From Setoptus koraiensis (taxonomy: Eukaryota > Arthropoda), in assembly GCA_048013815.1 (NCBI GenBank), contig CM106585.1, positions 6,696,001 through 6,760,000 on the forward strand: a DNA stretch of 64,000 nt, given 5' to 3'. Both the position numbers and the translations under genes were made by a program. The notes under the pieces were generated by a model. That model saw only the letters and a list, made by a program, of their open reading frames with translations. It made no database searches and was not told the DNA's origin. Below, in pieces: positions 24,600-34,281 of this stretch. Numbering within the stretch: position 1 is the first letter of the stretch; the number at the start of each line of letters is the position of its first letter.

Positions 24600-25262
24600 A
24601 TGATAGAATTCCTAAATTCACGCCGGATGACCATCGTCATTGTAGTTCTTATTGCAATTTGCACCTTCATAGTTGTTATTGAAGAATGGTTCACAAATAG
24701 TCAAATCGGAGGATCGGCGCTATCAACAAATCAAATTTATTTTTACAACAGTAATATCATAAATAGTACCAGGGGTAATAGTAATGATGTGATACATACC
24801 GTAAAACTAAACAGCTCATCTCCAAACTCAGATCGCCTTGGATTGGATCATCAACGAGGAAACAATTTAAATAATCTGGCCATAGATTCGAAACGCCCCC
24901 AAAAAGCAGAGAAGTGCTGGCTTAAGGAATCATTTGAGATCGTGAAACCATGTGCTCAGTGCTCGTATGAAGAAACCGAATACTTGGAATCCTCTTATCA
25001 TTCTTCTAGAAAATCATTGTGCCTAACAACGGGTTATAAAGAACTCATCGAATGCGAAATATCGGGTCAAGTTGAACGTGTCTGTTACACTAGCTGGAGG
25101 CAATTTCTGGCTTTTCTCAGTTTGATGACTCTATTTGGATCAATATCAGGATTATTTATTAAGCATCGTCAGCACGAGTTGCAGTGTAGAAATCTATCAA
25201 GATTGAGAAAACAAACAGATGAAGAGTCACAACAAACATTAATCAATATGGGCTATGATTGA
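24600..25262 (+). CDS. JTB: JTB (jumping translocation breakpoint) family protein
   Basis: Single exon, 220 residues, from the ATG at 24600. An N-terminal membrane segment (TIVIVVLIAICTFIVVIEEW, near residues 11-30) is followed by a Ser/Asn-rich luminal stretch. Next comes the JTB cysteine domain, starting at KCWLKESFEIVKPCAQC and ending in CEISGQVERVCY. A second membrane segment, FLAFLSLMTLFGSISGLF, leads into a basic tail (KHRQHELQCRNLSRLRKQ) that matches the human RQRQLDRKALEKVRKQ end. Human JTB has about 146 residues; the extra length here is the linker near residues 40-100. Human JTB has been linked to mitochondria and cytokinesis. A poly(A) signal AATAAA at 25280 lies only 38 bases before the RARS2 start, so the two genes are packed head to tail. 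Family is clear. Confidence 0.88.
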   Translation: MIEFLNSRRMTIVIVVLIAICTFIVVIEEWFTNSQIGGSALSTNQIYFYNSNIINSTRGNSNDVIHTVKLNSSSPNSDRLGLDHQRGNNLNNLAIDSKRPQKAEKCWLKESFEIVKPCAQCSYEETEYLESSYHSSRKSLCLTTGYKELIECEISGQVERVCYTSWRQFLAFLSLMTLFGSISGLFIKHRQHELQCRNLSRLRKQTDEESQQTLINMGYD

Positions 25263-25322
25263 ACAGAGAAATTATATTTAATAAATACCAATAACGTCAT
25301 AACAATATAACTGAGAAAAAAA

Positions 25323-27202
25323 ATGTTATTAAAACGTCACTTGCGAAATCTTCTCAAGGATCATCTTAAATTGCATTTTAGAACTGCCCATGATCGAATA
25401 TCTCATCCAAGGTATCTAATAGACTTGTTTAAATCTAAGCGAGACGTCAATCATTCAGGCTCAAACTTGAGCTACCAACTTTGCGCACTCACCGCCAACA
25501 AAACCAGTGCCGACACTATATGCTCTTTACTTGACAATATCAAGGGGGAGCTAGGCATAGTTTCCTTGAAGCGTTCAACCGGCATCGACGATATTTATCC
25601 GGAGTCTGTGATCATTGAGTGTTCTTTAGATCAGGCACTGAAAACAGCGTGGAAATCTTTTGGAAATAAGGACAGTTTGCATAGAAATGTCCGAGAAAGT
25701 ATCTGCGATGATCTGGGAGAACAGCCGAACAGAAATGTTGTGATAGATTTCAGTTCACCCAATATTGCTAAACCTTTCCATTTCGGCCACTTAAAATCCA
25801 CTATATTGGGCAACTATTTGGCTAATTTGAACAAATTACTGCAAAACAATGTCACCAAGGTAAACTATTTAGGCGATTGGGGTACACAGTATGGTCTGGT
25901 CAGTTTAGGTTTTGAACGATTTGGTAGTGAAACTGAACTCGAGAGAAATCCTCTCAGACATTTGTTAGATGTTTATGTTCAAGCTAACAAACTAGCCAAG
26001 GAGGATGATCATTTTCACAACTTAGCTCGAGAGAAGTTTGTCCTCATGGACAAATCAGAAGATCGAGATCAATTGAAACAATGGAACAGATTTAGAGATC
26101 TGTCTCTGGAAGAACTCAAAACATCGTACCAGAGTTTGGGCATCGATTTCGATGTTTATGATTCCGAATCAAGTTATAGTATACAAGCTAGAGAGTTAGT
26201 TTCTCAACTTGATGAGCAAGGTTTGCTTACAACGGAGAATAATGGAGCACGGCTAATCAAGATAAAAACCAAAGATCGAGAGTTCCTAACCCCAGTTCTG
26301 AAGTCTGACGGAACAAGTCTTTACCTTACCCGAGACATTGCTGCCGCTATCGATCGTCAGAAGAGATTCAATTTTGATGAGATGCTGTACGTGGTGGGCT
26401 TAGAACAAGAGCATCATATGAATTGCCTTTTCGACTCACTTCGCCAACTCAAACTAGACTGGTATCAACAACTAACCCATGTCGGATTTGGAAAAGTTCT
26501 TGGAATGAGTTCAAGGGCGGGAGAGTTTGTCCTACTTGAGGATATTTTGAAGGAGGTCACACAAAGATATGTCGAGTCGACAAATTCCTTAAAAAGTAAG
26601 TTGATTTTGCAGCAATCCTCACAAGCTCATCCGAAATTATATATACTATAATTTGTTCTAACTATATCACTTCCACTTTCACCCATCTAGCGTCCAAGTT
26701 GATTCATTTTGACGAGATTCAGGAAACAAGTTTTCAACTTGCCTTATCAGCTTTATTTATTTATGATATGCGAAATCCAAGGAGAAGGAGCTATTCTTTC
26801 GATTGGAATACAGTGTTGTTGCCATCACCAAAATCCGGCTTGGCGATACAAGCAGCATTCGCGCGCTTATATAGCTTGCTATCCACCTTTCAAGATATAG
26901 AAAATCAAGTTGCTCACGAGAAATCGATAGAATGTTCTGAAGCTGCCAATCTGCTTGCGTGCCTGAGCAAATTCGACGATGTTTTATTCTACTCGAACCA
27001 GATCAAGGATCCATATCCTCTTATTCACTACGCCTTCGATTTGAGCAATTGCTCAAATAGAGCTCTACAATCTAAGCACCTGAGAGTCCGGGGGCAATCA
27101 AAACAAATCGCATCAACAAGATTGGCTCTATTTACATGTACTGTCAATGTATTAGAAACAATTATCCAATTGGTCGGTCTAAGACCTTTGCCGAGGATAT
27201 AG
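25323..27202 (+). CDS. RARS2: Mitochondrial arginyl-tRNA synthetase
   Basis: Charges mitochondrial tRNA-Arg (class Ia synthetase). Exons 25323-26595 and 26691-27202 are joined across a 95-base intron (GTAAGT...TCTAG, phase 1), giving 594 residues; human RARS2 has 578. The class I signature is SSPNIAKPFHFGHLKST near residue 142, where HFGH stands for HIGH. The NYLGDWGTQYG block follows, and MSSRAG near 397 is the KMSKS-loop counterpart. The second exon is the DALR-type anticodon-binding domain, ending in GLRPLPRI; compare the human ending of similar form. The N-terminus (MLLKRHLRNLLKDHLKLHFR) is basic and suits a mitochondrial presequence. It follows JTB by 60 bases. The second exon and part of the intron are repeated as a relic at 33,786-34,281. 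Sure. Confidence 0.95.
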
Positions 27203-27440
27203 AGCATATTTTGCAAATCCACTCTCGTCTCCAACGTCGTCCTCTGCTTTTCTAACAAATGTGTGTGTCAGAATGGTTTTCATATCAAAACGTTCGACAG
27301 GTTTCTTGCGCAAAGATCGATCAACCAAATCCTTGGGATCATCTGAGTCTAAAAGTCCAATTTCTTGGCGTTGTCGTATTATTTGTTCTAATCTATCATC
27401 ATTATCTTAAGATGTAGGTATATTGATAATTTCAGTGGTA
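27203..27440 (-). pseudogene. MEK 3'-end fragment (relic)
   Basis: Antisense fragments of the MAP2K gene at 34,241-35,260 continue directly after the RARS2 stop. 27,203-27,345 matches 34,282-34,417 (3' coding part). 27,346-27,432 matches about 35,140-35,235 (5' part of the MEK coding region). About 720 bases between them, including the kinase core, are missing. Words such as GTTTTCATATCAAAACGTTC and CCAATTTCTTGGCG are shared. It is not a working gene. Confidence 0.85.
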
Positions 27441-28807
27441 ATAATTAGCACACTCTTAGTTTGGGAATACAATCGATTTCACAAGATGGACGATTTCAAC
27501 CGGTCGTGCCCTTTTTATGTGCCTTGCCCTCTTATATTTCACCAACATCTTCGTTCAAGTTCTGTTTCCGAGCTTTTCCTGCAACCAGGTAAACAACTCT
27601 GCAAGCTTCACCCCTGCTTAAAATTTTCAGCCTATTTTTCCAAAATTTCTCATATCATCATTATTTTCGAGGCATGTATTTCTTTTTGAAATCACGACGA
27701 TTTTATTCATACTACTAAATTTAAACAAGTGAATCGAAAGCTAATACCTGCATTGGTCTAGCGGCGCCTATTGGATCTTAAAAATGGACACGCGATCATG
27801 GGAACTTGCCGCAATTTGCAAACGAAATCTGAGACGTCAATAATATTATTTCACACAATTCCTCTGACCCATGATCATTTTCCCACAATCAGTATGCTGA
27901 GCACATTAGCACTCTTGTTTCTCTACTTCATTTTTGATTTTCCCAAACATCCTTTCCTCTTTTTAGCTGTTTGTTTGGCTCACGACTGTAGTCTATATAT
28001 TCATGCAGTTTGCACAAGCTAACTTTAATTTAGGAGATCAGATCATTATTGTCGAGGCGAATATTATTCACAAGATGTAAAAACACTGCGGTCAACCGAT
28101 GCGAGATCAAGCGACTACGAAACGCAGCATCTATCAAAATCAGAGACTATCCCCACAGACACAGAAGAACCAAGATAGAGAGTTTTCGTTGTCACTTTCT
28201 CCATTTGCAATTAATGGCCCAGATATCAACCACCAGTGATTGCAGAGCAGTCGATGATTCGACATGCTCCTAAGTTAGCGATTCTAATGGTAGTTCAATT
28301 TGGCGGAATATGGATCCACTTATTGAATGGTTGCTATGGGGTATGTGGGAGAGAGATGATTTAACAGAGTTTTTGTTAATCTTGCTTGGTACATAGAAAG
28401 TGCGAAACTTAATCCCATGGCTGTATAATAGTTGATATCCCCATTAGCACGAGAGATCACTATACTTTAGTGACAACTCTGAGCGATTGCCTAGGTTATC
28501 GCTGGCAAAGTTTCAGTTAGAGTAGAATGTCAATGCGTCACCAGTTTGGAAATATAAGTTAATATTGCCACACAATTCTGTGTCCATCACGAACATGACA
28601 CAACGGATTTATACGAGCATGTAAGGTGTTTATAGATATAAGGACGAGTTCGTAATTGTCATTTCGTCTTGAAACGAAGAAACGACAACACCGAATCTGA
28701 GTTATTTGTTGCAGTTTATAGATCATTAACGGCAACAGAAAATGATAAATCTTCAACTAGGATCCCTTAGAACTTGAAAAGCTACAGAGCCTCACTTACA
28801 CATCTCC
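27441..28807. other. Intergenic between RARS2 and the ABC gene
   Basis: No recognisable gene. A few open frames of 60-90 codons (for example 27,423-27,689 + and 28,559-28,756 -) have protein-like composition but no domain I can name. They may be decayed copies left by the duplication that made the flanking relics. The ABC gene promoter should be at the right end. Confidence 0.4.
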
Positions 28808-31800
28808 ATGGAAAGAAGTATCGTCAAATCGTTGGCTGCATTATTATGTGCAATCAAATTGTTAGATACCATCAAGTATACGTATTGTTTCGACCCATCA
28901 GATTATTTCGGTGAGACATGTTTCCCAATATTAGCATGCGTTCAGTTGACATGCCTTCTCTTGTTGATAGTCACTTATTACTTTGGGAGAAGACGTGGCC
29001 GCATCAATCTCAGCAAGTCAGTATGCTTTTTTCTATTCGCATCAATTGTTTGCGGACTGCCAGATTTCTATGGGACGATTTTTGCTATCGATGAAACGTT
29101 GAATGATAGCACTTGTACATATACCAAGAAAATGCTGACAATTTCCTATTATCCAATTGTTCTGGCACTATTAGCGCTCGATTGCGCAGGACATAACAGA
29201 GGTAGGCAAAAATTTTATCCGCCATTGTCATCATCAAAGGAGCTGCAAGAGTGTCCAGAGCTGAGCGCGAATTTCTTCTCGCGAATAACATATTTTTGGT
29301 TCACCTCGTTCATCATCAATGGATATCGGAGGCCAATAACTGAGTTGGATCTATGGAGAGTACGAGAGAAACACAAGGCCCAAGTGATGGCTGGCGAATT
29401 CGAACAGATTTGGACCGCGAGAGAACGCGGCAAAAAAACTTATCTCTCTAGCGACGGTAGCACGAACTACCAAAATCATTTGACGCTCGTTATGTTCAAA
29501 ATGTTTCGGTGGCAACTCACAACTTGTTGCATCCTTAGATTGTTAGTTGATAATATGGGCTTTGCAACGCCACTGATTTTGAAACAACTGCTAAATTATT
29601 TGGACGACACTACCGACTATAACCAGTGGTATGGATTCTTGTTTGCAATTGGATTTTTCGTCATACCGACGGTGCAATCATTAATTCAGTGCAACTATAT
29701 CCACAGAGTACAATCAGCGAGCCTGCTTATCAGATCTATCATCATGAGCGCCGTGTACAGGAAGTCGCTTGTCTTGGGAAATAGCTGCAAACAAGCTACA
29801 ACAACAGGTGAAATAGTCAATTTGATGGCCGTAGATTCGCAACGCATCATGGATTCCATACTGAATATCACTCAGCTGGTATCGTTTCCGCTACAAATTG
29901 TGGTTGCGATAGTGTTATTGTATCGGGAATTGAGCTGGGCAGTTTTTGGTGGCGTTGGCTGTATGTTATTGGTGCTACCATGCAATATTTATGTGAGCAA
30001 ACAAATGAAAAGAACCCAGAATTTTCTGATGAAAATCAAAGATGAGCGCATAAAACGAATAAATGAATTCTTGATTGGTATCAAAGTCATAAAACTGTCT
30101 GCTTGGGAAAAATCAATCATGGACACAGTCATTGGGTATCGTCTAAAAGAGCTGGCATATCTCAGCCGAATATTAATCTGGGAGGCTGTTACAAACTTCG
30201 TTTGGAACTGTAGCCCATTTCTGGTTGCGATTGGCTCGTTTGGATTATATGTGTTCAGTGGTGGTGAGTCTGGTCATGTGCTAACCGCTGAGAAGGCCTT
30301 TGTATCAATATCGTTGTTTAATTTGCTGAGACTGCCACTGACGAACTTGCCCGAGACAATAACCAATCTCATTACGGCATCAGTATCGGTTGATCGTCTG
30401 AGCAAATTTCTCAACAGCAACGAATTGGTGACGTATGTCACCCGCGAAGAAAGTAATTATGCAATCCAAATAGAGAATGCCAGCACTTCTTGGACGGATT
30501 GCGTAGTGGAAAAAAAAATAGGCCTGCAGCCAGTATTGAAAGATATCAACTTGCGCGTACCCAAGGGATCTTTTGTTGCCATTGTCGGGCAGGTCGCAAG
30601 CGGTAAAAGTTCGCTTCTCTGCTCAATTTTGGGCGAAATGCACCCGATAAGAGGAAAGTTCAGCATTTGTAAATCCCTCACTTTGGCCTACGTTCCCCAG
30701 CAATCGTGGATTCAAAATATGACCGTGAGAGATAATATTTTGTTCGGTGCGCAGTACAACGAAACAAAATATAAGAGCGTTATTTCGGCTTGCTGTTTAG
30801 AGGCCGACATTATGTCGTTGTCCCATGGCGATATGACAGAAATCGGCGACAAAGGCACCAATTTATCTGGTGGCCAAAAGCAACGGATTAGTCTGGCTAG
30901 AGCCTGTTATTCTGATGCCGATATTTATCTGCTGGATGATCCCCTGAGCGCTGTTGATTCTCAAGTGGCACGATACCTGTATGACAATGTTCTGAGTTCG
31001 GTGAGTGGCTTGCTGAGAGACAAAACTAGAATTGTGGCCACCAACAACCTGTTTATGTTGCCTCATACCGATCAAATTGAGGTACTCAAAGATGGCAAAA
31101 TCATCCAATCGGGAAACTATAGGAAGCTGATGGAAACAACAGACGGTGATGGATATTTCAGTGAATTAATGAGGCTACATTCAGAGGGGACGAACGATGA
31201 ACACTCAGAACAAGGGCCCGATGATGGCAAGAATCAAACACCAAACATCAAACATCAAAAACAGGCTCCCACTGGCCAGCAAAAACCAACTAAAACATCC
31301 AATGAACTAAAGTTTTACCGTGAGAATGGCGCGAAAAAGTTGGGCCAACTTACTCAATTGGAGACCTTCGAAACAGGAGGGGTTGAGTTTAGGATCTATT
31401 GCAAGTACTTCAAGGCAGCTTCATCTCTCTGGACATCGATCGTTTTAATCTCGTTTGCAATCTCGTCTACTTTCTCCATTGCGAGCAACTTCTGGCTGTC
31501 TCTATGGACATCTGACTCAAATGATCCTTCCACGGCCAACGATTCTGACCTTAGAACAACACGAATAACAATTTACGGATTATTGGGAGCCTTTCAATGC
31601 CTCTTCGTTTTATCAGGCTCGCTTGCCCTAGTCTTGGGCGCAATACGAGCAGCAACAAGTTTTCACAACAACCTCCTGGATAGAGTTATGCATTCTCCGA
31701 TGGAGTTTTTCGACACAACTCCTGTCGGAAGAATTGTAAATCGATTCGCAAAAGACATCGACGTGCTTGATTCAACGTTACCAACCGCCTTAAGAAGAAC

Positions 31801-33142
31801 TTTGAATTTTTTTCTTCAAGTAATAAGCACAATAATGGTAATATGTATATCATTTCCATCATTTTTACTCTTGGTAATTCCTTTAACAGTTGTCTATTTT
31901 CTCGTGCAAAATGTATTCGGAGTCACAACGAGACAATTGAAACGTATGGAGAGCATAAGCAGGTCGCCCATTTATTCGAATTTTGGCGAAACGTTGACCG
32001 GATCAAGTGTTATAAAAGCCTTCGGTAGTCAGGATAGATTCGTTGAGCAAAATAATAACCTGGTGAACAAAAACCAGTCATGCTTTTATCCATTTATCAT
32101 AGCAAGTCGTTGGCTGACCGTCATGGTGGATTTGTTTGGTAATATTGTCACGACAGCGGCAGTCGTGTATTCCGTTTACAATCGAGGCTCGGTGAGTGCC
32201 GGAGTTGCTGGATTCACCATATCATATGCAATGGCAACAACTGTGGTCTTGGGTTGGTGTATCAGACAGCTTACAGAGCTAGAGACGAATATTGTCAGTG
32301 TCGAGCGTCTAATGGAATACATGAACAACAAACTTGAAGATCTATGGTACAAAAGCGAGCCAAAGGCACCCATTGATTGGCCGACGACTGGGCACATACA
32401 ATTCAAACATTACACTACCCGCTATAGAGAGCATACTGATGTCGTCCTAGATGATCTTAGTTTTTCCATTCGACCCTCTGAAAAAGTTGCCATTGTCGGC
32501 AGGACAGGCTCAGGCAAATCAAGTCTTTCGCTGGCGTTATTTCGCATACTAGAGGCCTCACCATCGACCAATGGACATGTCGGACAGATACTTATCGACG
32601 ACGTCGATATAGCTCGGCTTGGCTTGCACAATCTCAGGTCCAGATTAACTATTATTCCTCAAGATCCTGTACTGTTTTCGGGCACACTCAGATTCAATTT
32701 GGATCCACTTCAACTGTACACAGATGAGCAGATATATCGATCACTCGAGTTGGCTCATCTTCGAAAGCATGTTGTCGATTTTAAAGACGGACTTGACCAT
32801 AGAGTTAGCGAGTATGGCGAAAACTTCAGTGTCGGTCAAAAACAATTGATTTGCCTTGCCAGAGCAATACTGCGGGAGTGCCGTATTCTCGTCTTGGACG
32901 AGGCTACTGCTGCCGTGGATATAGAGACGGATTCGTTGATACAACAGACTATACGGAAGCAGTTCAATGATTGCACCGTCATAACGATTGCTCATCGCTT
33001 GAATACAATATTAGATTCTGACAGAGTGATGGTTTTGAATGGTGGAAAAATGGAAGAATTTGAAAATCCCCAAATATTAATGCAGAACAGAGACTCACTT
33101 TTCCACAAAATGGTAGAAGCAGCCAGTTTAAAGATGGATTAG
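28808..33142 (+). CDS. ABCC-family (MRP-type) ABC transporter
   Basis: Full transporter of 1444 residues in a single uninterrupted exon. ABCC/MRP proteins export conjugated anions, drugs or metabolites across membranes using ATP. Residues 1-135 hold about four hydrophobic segments, a shorter N-terminal membrane domain than the five-helix TMD0 of MRP1. TMD1 spans roughly 235-540 and NBD1 follows, with Walker A GQVASGKSS near 594, signature LSGGQKQR near 686 and Walker B LLDDPLSAVD near 708. TMD2 spans roughly 880-1170. NBD2 has Walker A GRTGSGKSS near 1230, FSVGQ near 1340 and LDEATAAVD near 1362. An Asp after Walker B in NBD1 and FSVGQ in NBD2 are ABCC traits. The ATG at 28808 follows in-frame non-coding sequence. 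A possible AATAAA is near 33,266. Lack of any intron in a gene this long is unusual in animals. Subfamily is sure; substrate is unknown. Confidence 0.95.
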   Translation: MERSIVKSLAALLCAIKLLDTIKYTYCFDPSDYFGETCFPILACVQLTCLLLLIVTYYFGRRRGRINLSKSVCFFLFASIVCGLPDFYGTIFAIDETLNDSTCTYTKKMLTISYYPIVLALLALDCAGHNRGRQKFYPPLSSSKELQECPELSANFFSRITYFWFTSFIINGYRRPITELDLWRVREKHKAQVMAGEFEQIWTARERGKKTYLSSDGSTNYQNHLTLVMFKMFRWQLTTCCILRLLVDNMGFATPLILKQLLNYLDDTTDYNQWYGFLFAIGFFVIPTVQSLIQCNYIHRVQSASLLIRSIIMSAVYRKSLVLGNSCKQATTTGEIVNLMAVDSQRIMDSILNITQLVSFPLQIVVAIVLLYRELSWAVFGGVGCMLLVLPCNIYVSKQMKRTQNFLMKIKDERIKRINEFLIGIKVIKLSAWEKSIMDTVIGYRLKELAYLSRILIWEAVTNFVWNCSPFLVAIGSFGLYVFSGGESGHVLTAEKAFVSISLFNLLRLPLTNLPETITNLITASVSVDRLSKFLNSNELVTYVTREESNYAIQIENASTSWTDCVVEKKIGLQPVLKDINLRVPKGSFVAIVGQVASGKSSLLCSILGEMHPIRGKFSICKSLTLAYVPQQSWIQNMTVRDNILFGAQYNETKYKSVISACCLEADIMSLSHGDMTEIGDKGTNLSGGQKQRISLARACYSDADIYLLDDPLSAVDSQVARYLYDNVLSSVSGLLRDKTRIVATNNLFMLPHTDQIEVLKDGKIIQSGNYRKLMETTDGDGYFSELMRLHSEGTNDEHSEQGPDDGKNQTPNIKHQKQAPTGQQKPTKTSNELKFYRENGAKKLGQLTQLETFETGGVEFRIYCKYFKAASSLWTSIVLISFAISSTFSIASNFWLSLWTSDSNDPSTANDSDLRTTRITIYGLLGAFQCLFVLSGSLALVLGAIRAATSFHNNLLDRVMHSPMEFFDTTPVGRIVNRFAKDIDVLDSTLPTALRRTLNFFLQVISTIMVICISFPSFLLLVIPLTVVYFLVQNVFGVTTRQLKRMESISRSPIYSNFGETLTGSSVIKAFGSQDRFVEQNNNLVNKNQSCFYPFIIASRWLTVMVDLFGNIVTTAAVVYSVYNRGSVSAGVAGFTISYAMATTVVLGWCIRQLTELETNIVSVERLMEYMNNKLEDLWYKSEPKAPIDWPTTGHIQFKHYTTRYREHTDVVLDDLSFSIRPSEKVAIVGRTGSGKSSLSLALFRILEASPSTNGHVGQILIDDVDIARLGLHNLRSRLTIIPQDPVLFSGTLRFNLDPLQLYTDEQIYRSLELAHLRKHVVDFKDGLDHRVSEYGENFSVGQKQLICLARAILRECRILVLDEATAAVDIETDSLIQQTIRKQFNDCTVITIAHRLNTILDSDRVMVLNGGKMEEFENPQILMQNRDSLFHKMVEAASLKMD

Positions 33143-33785
33143 ACAATGTTTCACATTTTACTTTTTATCGTTCTTCAATTGAATTCCATTGTTCCGTTAC
33201 GGTAACAACATTGACCATTGCTGATGAGCTCGAAAACTCAATCCATATTTCATGGTACTTTATCGGCCAATAAAAAGAGGAAAGCCAAATCCATATTCAG
33301 AGCTTGTCTCTACGAATGTCAAGATTTTTACCTGTCTGGCTTATTTCCGAGCAACGAAAGAGCTTTCGAAGCGAGCTTGGCTCTTCCTCCACATCATCTT
33401 TTCATCGTTCCACTTGTTTGAAGTTCGTGCCGAGATTGTTCTCGATACTTCGGATCAGCTAGTGGATAGATAATATATGAACAGATTTTTGGGATTTATT
33501 GCGTCCAAGTATTTGTGCCATAAATTCATCGCTGTTTTCCTTTTCTTCTCGTCGATGGCGGGTCTTCGCTCATCATCTTTTCCATTCATCCCATTTCCTA
33601 CTTTGCATTCAAGGCATTGCCTCCAAGAAAAGAACCCCTGATACTTTCATGGACGCAAATTATCTGCAGTAAATTGGGAATTAAGACAGACCCACCATTC
33701 CTAGGGCATGGCGATGGCCCAGCACCATCTTCACCTAACGGTATTATCAAGCAAATAGTTAATTTTGCTAAGACAACCTCTTCAA
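33143..33785. other. Intergenic after the ABC gene
   Basis: Holds the ABC gene 3' end and nothing recognised. A frame at 33,617-33,811 + (LPPRKEPLILSW...) looks protein-like but matches no family I know, and it runs into the RARS2 relic. Confidence 0.4.
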
Positions 33786-34281
33786 ATCATATATACTATA
33801 ATTTGTTCTAACGATATCACTTCCGCTTTCACCCTTCTAGTGACCAAGTTGATTCATTTCGACGAGATTCAGAGAACAAGTTTTCAGCTTGCCTTAGTAG
33901 CTTTATTTATTTATGATATGCGAAATCCGAGGAGAAGGAGCTATTCTTTTGATTGGAATACGGTATTGCCATCGCCAAAATCCGGCTTGGCGATACAAGC
34001 AGCATTTGCTCGCTCATACAATCTGCTTGCATGCCTGAGCAAATTCGACGACGTTTTATTCTACTCGAACCAGATCAAGGATCCATCCCCTCTTATTCAC
34101 TACGCCTTCGATTTAAGCGATTGCTCAAATGAAGCTTTACAATCTAACAAGTAAGCACCTGAGAGTCCGGGGGCAATCAAAACAAATCGCATCAACAAGA
34201 TTGGCTCTATTTACATGTTTTGTCAATGTATTAGAAACAATTATCCAATTGGTTGGTCGAAGCCCTTTGCCGAGGATATAG
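33786..34281 (+). pseudogene. RARS2 second-exon relic
   Basis: Copy of the RARS2 intron end and second exon (about 26,635-27,202), roughly 93% alike by eye. The branch-acceptor region is kept. About 75 bases (25 codons) are deleted in the middle, three bases are lost near 33,965, and a few bases are inserted near 34,150, which moves the frame to a stop. No synthetase core precedes it, so it cannot make a synthetase. Its last 41 bases are also used antisense as the end of the MEK coding sequence. Confidence 0.88.

Noticed and set aside
27423-28273. Short frames between RARS2 and the ABC gene as genes
   Set aside because: No domain, signal or splice support; more likely decayed sequence.
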